Shown: positions 49,464-58,739, numbered from the stretch's first letter. The stretch is DNA of 64,000 nucleotides from Rhodomicrobium udaipurense JA643 (GCF_000636015.1 NZ_JFZJ01000006.1:1-64000), one strand, 5' to 3'. Notes: generated by a model not told the origin, from the sequence alone. Numbers and translations are program-made.

Positions 49464-50162
49464 ATGGAGCACAAGCCGAAACGCCAGACGCGCGAGCGCA
49501 TCCGCAACGCCGCGCTTCTGCTTTTCAACCGCTTCGGCGAGCCGAACGTGACGCTATCCGCCATCGCCGCCGACGTCGGCATCAGCCATGGCAATCTGCA
49601 CTATCATTACCCGTCGAAAGACAGGATCGTCGACGAGCTGGTGCAGGATTTTCTCGTCGAGATCGAAGCAACGTTCGCGCTGCCGGGTGGCCGCACTGTC
49701 GAGGCGGACGACCTCTGGCTTTTCCTGCATCTCACCTTCGAGACGATCCTTCGGCACCGCTTCCTTTATCGCGACCTGATCGAGCTGCTGTCCCGTCACC
49801 GCCTCATCGAAAAGCAGATCCGTCGCGTGATCGAGGAGCAGACGCGCACGGCGGAAGCGCTGCTCAGCGGCCTTGCGGCGACCGGCGCGCTCGTCGTCGA
49901 TGCCGCCGAGACGCGTGCGCTGGCTGAGCGCATGGCGTTCGTCGCGACGTGGTGGCTGTGTCACGCCCTCGTTCTCAACCCGCGCGCCGAGCCGGACGGC
50001 GACACTCTTGCCAAGGGTGTCGCGCGGTGTCTTTCGCTCGCCGCTCCATATTTGCGCGAAGAGGAGCGCGCTCATTTCGACAAGCTTTCTGGGCACTATA
50101 TAAAAAAGGGAGGAAACAAAAATGATGGCGAAGAAAACAAAGTGGAAGCGGTACGAAGGTGA
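49464..50162 (+). CDS. TetR-family regulator
   Basis: A 232-residue regulator. The N-terminal helix-turn-helix reads RERIRNAALLLFNRFGEPNVTLSAIAADVGISHGNLHYHYPSK in pieces; the C-terminal ligand domain is about 60-215. Third gene of the phasin-patatin operon, so it probably controls it. Its last 13 codons run through the start of the next gene, a 41-base overlap that includes that gene's ribosome site. No operator is obvious beyond the GATTGA/TCAATC palindrome that coincides with the FNR-type box. Confidence 0.9.
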   Translation: MEHKPKRQTRERIRNAALLLFNRFGEPNVTLSAIAADVGISHGNLHYHYPSKDRIVDELVQDFLVEIEATFALPGGRTVEADDLWLFLHLTFETILRHRFLYRDLIELLSRHRLIEKQIRRVIEEQTRTAEALLSGLAATGALVVDAAETRALAERMAFVATWWLCHALVLNPRAEPDGDTLAKGVARCLSLAAPYLREEERAHFDKLSGHYIKKGGNKNDGEENKVEAVRR

Positions 50163-50961
50163 AACATTCGAGTATTCCGGTCAGTTGCTGAAAAAGAACT
50201 GGGCGCGGCTGCATCGCGGCGACCGCGAGCCGTTCCCGGACGCGGCTTTCGTGAAGGCCCATGCCGCGCTTGCGCCGGATGGCGACGCGGGCGACACGGC
50301 GGCGATTCTTCAGGATGCGTGGCGGGCGTATCATCGCGGCGATTTCGAGGACGCGTTCCTTCTCGGCGGGTCGCTCGGTCTCATCGGCGCGAACGTCGCG
50401 AACAAGGCGGCGAATATTCAGGCCACCTATCTCGAACACGAGCACGACGCAAAGCTCGCGCTGTTTCTCGATGTGGTCCATCGCGCCGAGAACCTCCAGA
50501 AGGCCGCGCCGGACCTCGCGAACGGCTGGTATCTCTACGCGCAGGCGCTCGGCCGCTACAGTCAGGGCATCTCGGTGGCGAAGGCGCTGGCGGAAGGCCA
50601 TGGCGGCAAGATCAAGGCGGCGCTCGAACGTGCCCTTGAGATCGAGCCGAAGCACGCGGATGCGCATATCGCGCTCGGCGCCTTCCACGCGAACGTCGTG
50701 AACAAGGTCGGCGGCATGGCGGCGCGCCTCACATTCGGCGCGACCAAGGAGGCCGCGCTTGAGCATTATGAGGCCGCGCTGAAGCTCGCGCCCGACTACG
50801 CCGTCGCGCATATCGAGTGTGCGAACGGGCTCGCGATGCTGTTCGGCAAGGCGAAGCTCGGCGAGGCGACGCAGCATTACGAGCAGGCGGCGCGCTTTGC
50901 GCCGGTGGATGCGATGGAGTGGCTCGACGTGGAACTTGCGAAAGCGGAGGTTGCGGACTGA
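50122..50961 (+). CDS. TPR-like repeat protein
   Basis: A 279-residue alpha-helical protein. Two or three TPR-like pairs are visible in the C-terminal half: KAALERALEIEPKHADAHIALGAFH and EHYEAALKLAPDYAVAHIECANG, then a third AAR-FAPVDAMEWL. The N-terminal half reads WKRYEGETFEYSG and contains a GGSLGLIGANVANKAAN stretch. No signal peptide. AGGGAGGAAAC before ATG 50122 is one of the strongest ribosome sites here. It follows the TetR gene and may belong to the same transcript. Role unknown. Confidence 0.78.
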   Translation: MMAKKTKWKRYEGETFEYSGQLLKKNWARLHRGDREPFPDAAFVKAHAALAPDGDAGDTAAILQDAWRAYHRGDFEDAFLLGGSLGLIGANVANKAANIQATYLEHEHDAKLALFLDVVHRAENLQKAAPDLANGWYLYAQALGRYSQGISVAKALAEGHGGKIKAALERALEIEPKHADAHIALGAFHANVVNKVGGMAARLTFGATKEAALEHYEAALKLAPDYAVAHIECANGLAMLFGKAKLGEATQHYEQAARFAPVDAMEWLDVELAKAEVAD

Positions 50962-50985
50962 GGTCGCGAGGGCGGCGCGGCTCTC

Positions 50986-51067
50986 TTGTCGGCTGCGCCG
51001 CCTCCCTTCGTGTGGGAGCAGTTCCCCTGTGGGCGACGCCGCTTCCTTGTGGGCTGCGCCGCTTGCC
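50986..51067. repeat. three imperfect 20-21 bp repeats
   Basis: TTGTCGGCTGCGCCGCCTCC (50986), CTGTGGGCGACGCCGCTTCC (51027) and TTGTGGGCTGCGCCGCTTGC (51047). All lie in the gap before lpxB; the last two are directly adjacent. Meaning unknown. Confidence 0.6.
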
Positions 51068-51122
51068 ACATGACAGCCCGAAATCACCGCCATAGGGTGA
51101 CACTAGGCTGACCGGAGGACTC

Positions 51123-52322
51123 ATGGCTGAGGCAAGGCGCATCTTTATCGTCGCGGGCGAGCACTCGGGCGACGTGCTGGGCGCGAAGCTCATGGAAGCG
51201 CTGAAGGCGCAGGCGGGCGCAGACGCGTTCGAGTTCGCGGGCGTCGGCGGCGACAAGATGCACGCGGCGGGGCTCGCCTCGATCTTCCCGCTGTCGGACG
51301 TCGCCGTGATGGGACCGGCCGCGATCCTCGCGCGACTGCCGAAGCTCGTGCGGCGCGTCTGGCGCGCGGTGGACGCGGCGCTCGCCTATAATCCGCATGC
51401 CGTCATCATCGTCGACAGCCCGGAATTCACCCATCCCATTGCGAAGCGCATCCGCCGCCAGCGGCCCGATATCCCGATCGTGGATTATGTCAGTCCGAGC
51501 GTGTGGGCGTGGCGGCCCGGCCGCGCGAAGAAGATGCGGCCCTACGTGGATCATCTGCTTGCGCTGCTGCCGTTCGAGCCTGCCGCGCATGAGCGGCTTG
51601 GCGGGCCGCCGTGCAGCTATGTGGGCCATCCGCTGATCGAGCGCGCGCCGTGGATCGACAGCCTCGACGCGACGGGTTTTCGCGCGCGGCTTGGCATCGC
51701 GCCGGGTCGCCCCGTGCTGCTCGTACTGCCGGGTAGCCGCACATCCGAGGTGTCGCGCCTGATGCAGCCCTTCGGCGAAACGGTGCTTGCGCTCGGCCAG
51801 AAGATCGGGCCGTTCTCGATGCTGCTGCCTGCCGTGCCGCATGTCCGGGGCATGGTCGAGGAAGCCATCGCGGACTGGCCGAACAAGCCGCACCTGCTCG
51901 AAGGCGACGAGGACAAGTTCACCGCGTTCCGGCTCGCCGACGCAGCGCTCGCGGCGTCCGGCACGGTGACGCTGGAACTCGGCGTTGCGGGCACACCGAT
52001 GGTCGTCGCCTATCGCGTCGATCCGTTCGCCGCGCGGCTCCGCTTCCTTCTCAAGGTTCATTCGGTGGTGCTGGCGAACCTCGTGCTCGGCGAAAATGCC
52101 TTTCCCGAGCTTCTTCAGGAGGACTGCACCGCGCCGAAACTCGCCGACGCGCTCGCGCCGCTGCTCAGCGGCGACACGCCGGAGCGGCAGGCGCAGCTTG
52201 CGGCGCTGGCGAAGATCCGCGAGCGCATGTTCCTGGCGCAAGGCACGCCGAGCGCGAAAGCGGCCGATGTGGTGCTTTCCATGCTCGACGGCGCACCCGC
52301 CCGCCGCGCCGCCGCCGCTTAG
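51123..52322 (+). CDS. lpxB: lipid-A-disaccharide synthase
   Basis: A 399-residue GT-B glycosyltransferase joining UDP-diacylglucosamine and lipid X in lipid A synthesis. Marks: FIVAGEHSGDVLGAKLM, the VGGDKM segment, DSPEF, YVSPSVWAWRPGRAKK, VGHPLIE, LLVLPGSRTSEVSR and the C-terminal ASGTVTLELGVAGTPMVVAY. The usual lpxD-fabZ-lpxA-lpxI neighbours are absent; it stands after the TPR gene. Its stop directly abuts the stop of the convergent glycosyltransferase, with no base between. Confidence 0.96.
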   Translation: MAEARRIFIVAGEHSGDVLGAKLMEALKAQAGADAFEFAGVGGDKMHAAGLASIFPLSDVAVMGPAAILARLPKLVRRVWRAVDAALAYNPHAVIIVDSPEFTHPIAKRIRRQRPDIPIVDYVSPSVWAWRPGRAKKMRPYVDHLLALLPFEPAAHERLGGPPCSYVGHPLIERAPWIDSLDATGFRARLGIAPGRPVLLVLPGSRTSEVSRLMQPFGETVLALGQKIGPFSMLLPAVPHVRGMVEEAIADWPNKPHLLEGDEDKFTAFRLADAALAASGTVTLELGVAGTPMVVAYRVDPFAARLRFLLKVHSVVLANLVLGENAFPELLQEDCTAPKLADALAPLLSGDTPERQAQLAALAKIRERMFLAQGTPSAKAADVVLSMLDGAPARRAAAA

Positions 52323-53369
52323 CTATATTGCGCAAGCCGGGGCTGCGCGCAAAAGCGCGAGATATCGGGGAAGAACGGCTTCCCAAGTAAGCGTTTCGAC
52401 CCTTTTGCGGGCGGCATTTCCAAGCGCTGTCCGCAACGGCGCATCGTCGACAAGACGCGCCAGCGCGTCGCGTACCGAATGGGCGTCAGCACCGTCCACC
52501 AGAAGCCCCGTCTGCCCGTCGAGCACGGCGTCGGATGCGCCACCTTCGAGTCCCGCTATGCTCGGCAGCGAAAACTAGGCCGCTTCAAGATAGACAAGCC
52601 CGTATCCTTCGACTGAGGCGGCTTCGCGTCTTGCGGGCATGGCGAAAATGTCGGCGGCCGACAATAGGTCCGACTTGCGTGCCTCGTCCGCCGCGCCCGC
52701 GAATACGACGCGGTCCTGAACGCCAAGTTCGCTAGCGAGACTTTCCAGCCGCGGCCGGTCGGCACCATCGCCTATCACGGTGTAGCGGGCCTGCGGCAGG
52801 TCGGGCAGCGCCCGGATCACCATGTCCATACCCTTGCGCGGCTCAAGCCGACCGACGCTGACGATGTGATTTCCGTGTCGGGCGACCTCATTCGTCGGGA
52901 CATGGCGCCGAACGGGGAGGTTCACGACCTGAATATCGGGATGTAGCCCCGCGAGGAGCCCGGCGGTGTAGCGGGAATTGGCCGCAACGGTGCGCGCACT
53001 GGCCAAGGCGCCGCGCAGGCGCTCGCCCCGTTTTCCGTCGCGTCGAAGTGCCTCGTTACCATGCGCGAACACGAACGCCGCGACGGAGCGGTCCGGCAGC
53101 GCCTCCAGAGACTTCCAGCTGTCGGCAATGATTTCGGGGTTTCCCATCGCTGCCAGCGCTCGGGATTTTCGCCAGCGCCGCCACGGGCGCGGGCCGCCGA
53201 AGCGCTTCACCTCGAACGGCCAGCGAGGTTCGGGCGCGCCGCTGCGGATTCGATCGGCCAGCACGGTGACCGGCTCCCCCGCCTCATGCAGCGCCCGCGC
53301 GAACTGCCCCATCAACGTCTCGATCCCGCCGATGTCGGGCGGAAAGCACTGCGTCAGAAGCACGATCAT
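52323..53369 (-). pseudogene. GT4-type glycosyltransferase interrupted by an amber codon
   Basis: One reading frame of 349 codons encodes a family-4-like glycosyltransferase: MIVLLTQCFPPDIGGIETL at the start, VSVGRLEPRKGMD in the middle, VIGDGADRPRLE, and VLDGQTGLLVDGADA near the end. Codon 265 (52575-52577 on the minus strand) is TAG, between YLEAA and FSLPSIAGLEGGASDAV, where relatives have a Tyr/Phe-Gly or similar residues and no stop. Sequence on both sides is intact and in frame. It may be a recent nonsense mutation, suppression, or a sequencing error. The N-terminal product would lack the donor-site segment. Confidence 0.8.
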
Positions 53370-53506
53370 GACAGTCACTCCGCAAAGGGCAAGTTGTGTG
53401 AGGGCGAAAAGCCAAGCGGGCGAAGCATACGGCGCATGCAAGGGGCAAAAATGATGATCGCTGTCCCACCGTCTAAAACCTGATAAATCAATGTTAAAAA
53501 GCGCTT

Positions 53507-53581
53507 TGGTGCGCGCGGAGAGGATCGAACTCCCGACCGTCCCGGTGTAAACGGGATGCTCTACCGCTGAGCTACACGCGC
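53507..53581 (-). tRNA. tRNA-Val (UAC anticodon)
   Basis: A full cloverleaf on the minus strand: acceptor GCGCGTG/CGCGCGC with one G-U pair, D arm GCTC/GAGC, anticodon stem TCCCG/CGGGA around loop TTTACAC, T arm with TTCGATC, and encoded ACCA at the 3' end. The anticodon TAC reads GUA/GUG valine codons. Confidence 0.97.
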
Positions 53582-53685
53582 GGAAAGCGCAAGCGCGCCC
53601 CGGCGGGGACGCGCCGCACGCCTATAGACAACGGAGGGGCCGGGATTCGTCAAGCCTTTCTTCCGTAGGGGGCACGAAACCGCGA

Positions 53686-54990
53686 TCAACCTCCAAAAGC
53701 GGTCTGGTAAAGCAGCACCGCGTTCAACACGAGGATCACGGCAGCGCCAACAAGCGCCGCGATCTTCGTCAGGCGGCCGTTGGCGAAACGGCCCATCAGC
53801 GTGCGGTCGCTCGACAGCACAATGAGCGCGATCATGGGGAAGGGGAGCGCGAGGCTCAGCACCACCTGGCTTATCACGAGCGCCTCGGTCGCGCCGACGC
53901 CCATGGCGACGATGGCGAACGCAGGGACCATGGTCACGAGGCGGCGCAGCCAGATCGGGATGCGGCGGCGGAAAAAGCCCTGCATGATGACCTGTCCGGC
54001 CATGGTGCCGACGACCGAGCTTGAGACGCCGGAAGCGAGCAGCGAGATGAGGAAAGCGGTCGCCGCCGCGCCGCCGAGGAGCGGCGTCAGCATGTGATAG
54101 GCCGTCTCGATCTCGGCGACCTCGGGATTGCCCGCGTTGAAGGCCGCCGCCGCCATGATCACCATAGCCATGTTCACGACGCCGGCGAGGGCGAGGGCGA
54201 TGATGACTTCACGGTTGGAGAAGCGCAGCACGCGTTCGCGCTCGGCGTCGGAGTTGAGCATCCCGCGCGACTGCGTCAAGGCGGAGTGCAGGTAGATCGC
54301 ATGCGGCATGACGGTCGCGCCGACGATGCCGACCGCGATCAAGAGCGCGTCCGCGTCCGCGATCTGCGGCGTGACGAGGCCAGCCATAGCGCCGCCCCAG
54401 TTCACCGGCGCGATGAACAGTTCGACGACGTAGCAGACGCCGATCACGGCGACGAACAAGCCGACGACGAGTTCGATGCGCCGGAATCGCTCCCCGTTGA
54501 ACATCAGAATGCCGTAGGTGATGACGGCGGTTGCGGCCATCCCGGTGATGAGCGACATGCCGAACAGCAGCGAGAAGCCGATCGCGCCGCCAAGGAATTC
54601 GGCGAGGTCGGTCGCGATGGCGGCGATTTCGCTCACGATCCACATGACAAGGGCGAGCGGCCACGGAAAGCGCTCGCGCGCTAGTTCGGCGAGGTTGCGG
54701 CCTGTGACGATGCCGAGCTTCGCGGACATCGCCTGAAACAGCATCGCGATGAGGTTGGCCGAGAGCACCACCCACAGGAGCGTGTAGCCGTATTTCGCGC
54801 CCGCCTGGATGTTGGTCGCGAAGTTGCCGGGGTCGATATAGGCGATAGAGGCCACGACGGCGGGGCCAGTGAACATCCATCCGGTGACGATCCTGCCGCG
54901 CCTTCCCGCGATGGCGTCCCGCAACGCCGCATGCGACATGCCGCCAGCGGCGGGGACATTATCAATGGGAAAAGACGCGTCGGAAGCCAT
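53686..54990 (-). CDS. mntH: NRAMP-family Mn2+/Fe2+ transporter
   Basis: A 434-residue membrane transporter with about 11 helices. AYIDPGNFATNIQAGAKYG near residue 50 carries the DPGN metal-binding motif, and VMPHAIYLHSAL near residue 228 carries the MPH motif of helix 6. It imports Mn2+ with protons. AGGGAGG precedes ATG 54990. An MntR-type box overlaps the promoter at 55011-55026, but the adjacent regulator is a pseudogene. Confidence 0.96.
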   Translation of the reverse strand: MASDASFPIDNVPAAGGMSHAALRDAIAGRRGRIVTGWMFTGPAVVASIAYIDPGNFATNIQAGAKYGYTLLWVVLSANLIAMLFQAMSAKLGIVTGRNLAELARERFPWPLALVMWIVSEIAAIATDLAEFLGGAIGFSLLFGMSLITGMAATAVITYGILMFNGERFRRIELVVGLFVAVIGVCYVVELFIAPVNWGGAMAGLVTPQIADADALLIAVGIVGATVMPHAIYLHSALTQSRGMLNSDAERERVLRFSNREVIIALALAGVVNMAMVIMAAAAFNAGNPEVAEIETAYHMLTPLLGGAAATAFLISLLASGVSSSVVGTMAGQVIMQGFFRRRIPIWLRRLVTMVPAFAIVAMGVGATEALVISQVVLSLALPFPMIALIVLSSDRTLMGRFANGRLTKIAALVGAAVILVLNAVLLYQTAFGG

Positions 54991-55010
54991 TCATTTACCT
55001 CCCTATGAAG

Positions 55011-55026
55011 TATAGCCTATGCTATA
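55011..55026. promoter_or_regulatory. MntR-type operator
   Basis: TATAGC-CTAT-GCTATA, with ATAGC-N4-GCTAT halves like the enterobacterial MntR box. It lies 21-36 bases before the mntH start and overlaps a TATACT -10-like sequence on that strand. Confidence 0.75.
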
Positions 55027-55202
55027 ATAAACCCGCGTCAGCACGCAAGGCTCTTGATCGCTCGCGGAGAACAATTTCCGGTGAGGCAGAGGGTTCCGCT
55101 CTGGCCGCGGCGCACGAACGCGGTAACGGTGCGGTAGAGCCACGCGTTCGGAACCGATCGCCGTTCTAGGATGAACAGATCCGCATTTTTTGCTTCACCG
55201 CC

Positions 55203-55542
55203 ATGACCTCACAGAACACAAACTGCAATCCCCTTATCGACGCCGATCTCCAGTCCGCGAGCTTTCGTGAGACGCGGCGCGCGCATAGACTTGAGATCGT
55301 GGAAGATTACGTCGAGCTGATCGACGATCTGATCGCCGCGCGGGGCGAAGCGCGCCAGGTGGATATTGCCGAGCGTCTCGGTGTTGCGCAGCCAACGGTT
55401 GCAAAGATGCTGAAACGGCTGATGGTTCGCGCTCGGCATTTCGCCGGAGACGGCGCGCCGCGACGCTGAAGGCATCGAGCATCATGTGAGCGCCGAGACG
55501 CTCGAGGTGTTTCGTGACTTCACGGCTCGGCGGACGCCGTAA
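55203..55542 (+). pseudogene. mntR: mntR, internally deleted and frameshifted
   Basis: The N-terminal part (55203 to about 55425) encodes the MntR DNA-binding domain: [45 protein letters not shown]. The C-terminal part is present in the +1 frame: [22 protein letters not shown], ending in [16 protein letters not shown] at the TAA 55540-55542. Compared with MntR about 37 codons between KRL and the LGISPE segment are missing (the wing and the first dimer helix), and the frames do not match. The first frame ends early after 88 codons. It is divergent from mntH, as in intact systems. Confidence 0.9.
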
Positions 55543-55920
55543 ACGCTTGTATTTCATCTCCGGAGACTGAGACGGAGCGTGGCGCGTTCGAGGGCGAGCG
55601 TGGCTTACTCGCCGGATGCTCTGCAAGCGAAATCCAGAATACTATCGTCTTTGATATTTAAAACAAATCTAAGCCTGCGTTTGCTGGCGCAAGTTTGGGC
55701 ATAACTTAGGTCAATGCAAAGCTTCGGCGAATTCAGAACTAAGGCATAACTGAGACGTCGACGGCTCGCGCAGAGGTTGTGCTGGCTTATTTTCCTTGGG
55801 GATTTTTATCTCCATTATGGCGCAGGTGTTTCATCCTGCTTGAATGGAAACCTGAAATTGCTAAAGTGCTTTTGAAGTTTTTGACAAAGTTTCTGCAAAT
55901 CGTCACGAGCGCTTACCGAA
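55543..55920. other. A/T-rich intergenic region before the polysaccharide genes
   Basis: No gene is seen. TTGACA occurs near 55880 without a clear -10. Probably holds the promoter of the cpsB-like gene. Confidence 0.4.
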
Positions 55921-56760
55921 ATGTTCGATCTCCATAGCCATCTGCTGCCCGGAATCGACGATGGATCGCCCAATATGAGGGTCTCTTTCGAGATGGCGCG
56001 CGCCTATGTCGATCAGGGTGTCCTCTGTGTGGCCTGCACCCCGCACATTCTGCCCGGCCTCTATCACAACACCGGTCCTCAAATCCGCGAAGCGGCAGCT
56101 GCGCTGCAAACCAGTCTCGACGAGGCCGGAATACCGCTCCATATCGCCACCGGCGCAGACAACCATATCATTCCCGATTTCGTCGAAGGGCTGCAACGCG
56201 GGCATCTGCTAGCGCTCGACGATACGGCCTATGTCCTCGTCGAGCCGCCGCACCACGTCGCTCTCGCGCGTCTGGAAGACCTGTTTTTCAGCATTCTCGT
56301 CGCCGGTTACGTGCCGATCCTGACCCATCCCGAGCGATTAACCTGGATCGAAGGGAAATACGACGTCATCGAGCGGCTTTCGTCGCGCGGGGTCTGGATG
56401 CAGGTCACAGCCGGATCGCTTCTCGGGCGTTTCGGCCGCCGCCCGCGCTACTGGGCTCAGCGCATGCTCGAAGAAGGACGCGTGCATATCCTTGCAACGG
56501 ACGCCCACAACAACGACTCCCGTCCGCCGGATCTCCTTAAGGGAAGGGAAGCCGCGGCGAAAATCGTTGGCGAAAAGGAAGCCCATCACTTGGTCGTCAC
56601 ACGTCCCCTGGGTGTCTTGAAAAACCTCCATGCTGGCGATTTGCCGGAACCGGAAGGAATTACGAGTGATGAGGTTCGTGGGGATGAAAGCTCTGTTCAG
56701 GCTTCTGGCACCGGTGATGGCCGCAGTCTTCGTGAGCGCGTGCGGCGTCTCCTCGCTTAG
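55921..56760 (+). CDS. CpsB/YwqE-type protein-tyrosine phosphatase (PHP fold)
   Basis: A 279-residue metal-dependent phosphatase of the CpsB/CapC/YwqE group, which dephosphorylates BY-kinases in capsule or exopolysaccharide export. Metal ligands show as DLHSHLLPGIDDG (5-15), the CTPH segment near residue 40, THPER near residue 139 and TDAHNND near residue 197. Its C-terminal 30 residues overlap the next gene by 92 bases. No tyrosine kinase gene is in the window. Confidence 0.9.
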   Translation: MFDLHSHLLPGIDDGSPNMRVSFEMARAYVDQGVLCVACTPHILPGLYHNTGPQIREAAAALQTSLDEAGIPLHIATGADNHIIPDFVEGLQRGHLLALDDTAYVLVEPPHHVALARLEDLFFSILVAGYVPILTHPERLTWIEGKYDVIERLSSRGVWMQVTAGSLLGRFGRRPRYWAQRMLEEGRVHILATDAHNNDSRPPDLLKGREAAAKIVGEKEAHHLVVTRPLGVLKNLHAGDLPEPEGITSDEVRGDESSVQASGTGDGRSLRERVRRLLA

Positions 56761-57478
56761 CGACGGATCGCCGGAAAAGATGTCGCTCGCAGGCACGCCT
56801 CCGGCTGCGGAATCCGCGGCGCCGAATACCGACGCAGCGAGCGGGGGGGCTACGGTGAGGGAGCCGGAGGCTACCGCTGCAATCAAGCAGGCCGCCCGCG
56901 CCTATAGTGCGATGAGCGATCCGAAGAGCAAATCCTACAAGGTCGGACCGCTCGACGTTCTTGACATCACGGTCTTCAAGGTTCCGGACTTGTCGAAGAC
57001 GGTGCAGGTTTCCGAGGCTGGGACGATCAACTATCCGCTCGTGGGCGAGATGCAAGCGGGTGGCCGCTCCGCGCGCGAGATCGAGCAAGACCTGACGACA
57101 CTTCTCGGTGCGAAATATCTTCAGAAGCCGCAGATCACCGTTTTCGTGAAAGAGTACAATAGTCAGCGCGTCACCGTGGAGGGCGCGGTGAAAAAGCCGG
57201 GCGTCGTGCCGATGGTCGGCGGTCTGTCTCTGGTGCAGGCCGTGGCTCAGGCTGGCGGCTCGGATGAAGCGGCCGACTCAACGGCTGTCGTGTTCCGCAC
57301 GACCAACGACAAGCGATCCGCCATCCGCTACGATATGGCGAAAATCCGCGACGGGGGCGCTGAAGACCCGCTCTTGCAGTCGGGCGATGTCGTCATCGTG
57401 CCGACTTCGAGCATGAAGCAGGGCTTCAACATTTTCGTCAAGATGCTCCCGCTCGCCACTGTGGTCTCATTCCTCTAA
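56669..57478 (+). CDS. polysaccharide export lipoprotein (Wza/Poly_export type)
   Basis: A 269-residue outer-membrane export protein. The signal ends in a lipobox (VFVSAC-G near residue 25). YKVGPLDVLDITVFKVPDLSKTV starts the Poly_export domain, and VTVEGAVKKPGVVPMVGG starts an SLBB domain. It overlaps the phosphatase gene; ATG 56669 and ATG 56684 (MKALFRLLAP) are both possible starts, the latter giving a textbook lipoprotein signal. Together they are a small export module. Confidence 0.9.
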   Translation: MRFVGMKALFRLLAPVMAAVFVSACGVSSLSDGSPEKMSLAGTPPAAESAAPNTDAASGGATVREPEATAAIKQAARAYSAMSDPKSKSYKVGPLDVLDITVFKVPDLSKTVQVSEAGTINYPLVGEMQAGGRSAREIEQDLTTLLGAKYLQKPQITVFVKEYNSQRVTVEGAVKKPGVVPMVGGLSLVQAVAQAGGSDEAADSTAVVFRTTNDKRSAIRYDMAKIRDGGAEDPLLQSGDVVIVPTSSMKQGFNIFVKMLPLATVVSFL

Positions 57479-58037
57479 TGCCGTTCTTCAAGTTCCGAGC
57501 CGAACCGATCAGGGTGATTTGACCGGTCGGCTCGTCTCTCGATAAGCCTTGGCAATTGGGGGCTTATTTTTCGTCGGGGCATGGAGGTTCGCAAAGCGTT
57601 GCAGGGGGAAGGCTCGGGTTTCTGGCGGTTGGCCGGAAAAAGCCGGTTCCGAGGGCATCGAGAAATTTAATGCGAATAGCGGGGACAAGCTGAGTGTGAA
57701 GTGGAAAACATGCGTGCTTAGATTGCAGTTCGTGATCAAGACAATTAAGCAGATCGTGTTAACTGTCGCGCTTTCGTTCTATCGAGTTGGTCGGATATCA
57801 ATGATTTTCCCCCATCGCAAATATCGGCCCAGCGGGGACCGGCTCGATGCTTGCCAACCTCGGTCGACGACCGCCCGATGCTCTTGCGCTCGCTCGCGCC
57901 ATCGAAAGCCGGGCCGCTGCATCACAGTGGGCTTTCATTCGAAATCGCGCGGTCACCGACACCCTTGGGCGGGGGCGTCCGCTACGCCCCTTGCTCAACC
58001 GAAATCGTATGCAAACTCAACGATCCGTGGAGAGAAC
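57479..58037. other. intergenic region, 559 bases
   Basis: Nothing supported. A long frame runs upstream from 58038 to 57549 but its translation is rich in Arg/Cys and has no pattern. No terminator with a T-run is seen after the export gene. Confidence 0.4.
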
Positions 58038-58739
58038 ATGACCTCTTGGATGCATAAAGTCGCGCTTTTCGCAGGGGCTGCAGCGCTGACGCTGACCGTT
58101 TCTGTCCCGGCGTCTGCTGAAGACGCCGCTCCCGCCCCGGCGTCTGCGGAAGCCGCTGCTCCCGTTCCGGCCATCGCGCCGGAACTTGCGGAGCGTATGG
58201 CCAAGGAAAAAGAAGACCGCAAGGCATGCAAGCTCGAAATCTGCAAAGCGTTCGCGGAAGCGAAGAGCGGCGCGCCGATTTCTTGCAACGTCACCAAGAC
58301 ATGGCTCGGCTCCGACATTCAGGCAGGCTATCTGGGAGACAAGCTGACATGGCCTTGGGGTCATGCGCTGTGTTCGGCGCACATCGATCTCGACCGCGAC
58401 GCCATTGCCGAGGTTGCGTCGAAGCCTTCGGGTACGCTGAAGCTGAAGAAGCACGACATCACCTGTAAACTCGACAATAAGAACCCCGCTGAAGGCAGCG
58501 CCTACGACGTCAAACTGTCGATCGAGCCTGTGGTTACCTTCGAGAACGGCCGGGCGACCAAGGCAGAGCTGAACTGGGGCACAATCGAGGCGCCTCTTCT
58601 TGCCAAGACGGCGATATGGTCAGCGACTGCGGTCGACGCGAACTTCAGCGTAATCGCGAACGGCGTCGTGAAGGAGATCAACGCTTTTCTTGGCGTCAAG
58701 TGCAAGGAAGAAGGCTTCGACATCGCTGCCGCTCGATAA
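58038..58739 (+). CDS. exported six-cysteine protein of unknown function
   Basis: A 233-residue protein with a signal peptide ending near PASAEDA, followed by an Ala/Pro/Glu-rich linker (about 30-55) containing two copies of an AAPxPASAE-like unit. The mature domain has six Cys (CKLEIC, ISCNV, LCSAH, ITCKL, VKCKE), probably in disulfides, so it is periplasmic. No family is recognised. GGAGAGAAC precedes ATG 58038. Confidence 0.72.
   Translation: MTSWMHKVALFAGAAALTLTVSVPASAEDAAPAPASAEAAAPVPAIAPELAERMAKEKEDRKACKLEICKAFAEAKSGAPISCNVTKTWLGSDIQAGYLGDKLTWPWGHALCSAHIDLDRDAIAEVASKPSGTLKLKKHDITCKLDNKNPAEGSAYDVKLSIEPVVTFENGRATKAELNWGTIEAPLLAKTAIWSATAVDANFSVIANGVVKEINAFLGVKCKEEGFDIAAAR

Noticed and set aside
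57549-58037. Long upstream extension of the exported six-cysteine protein
   Set aside because: The translation has no pattern, is Arg/Cys-rich, and a normal start with signal peptide and ribosome site lies at 58038.
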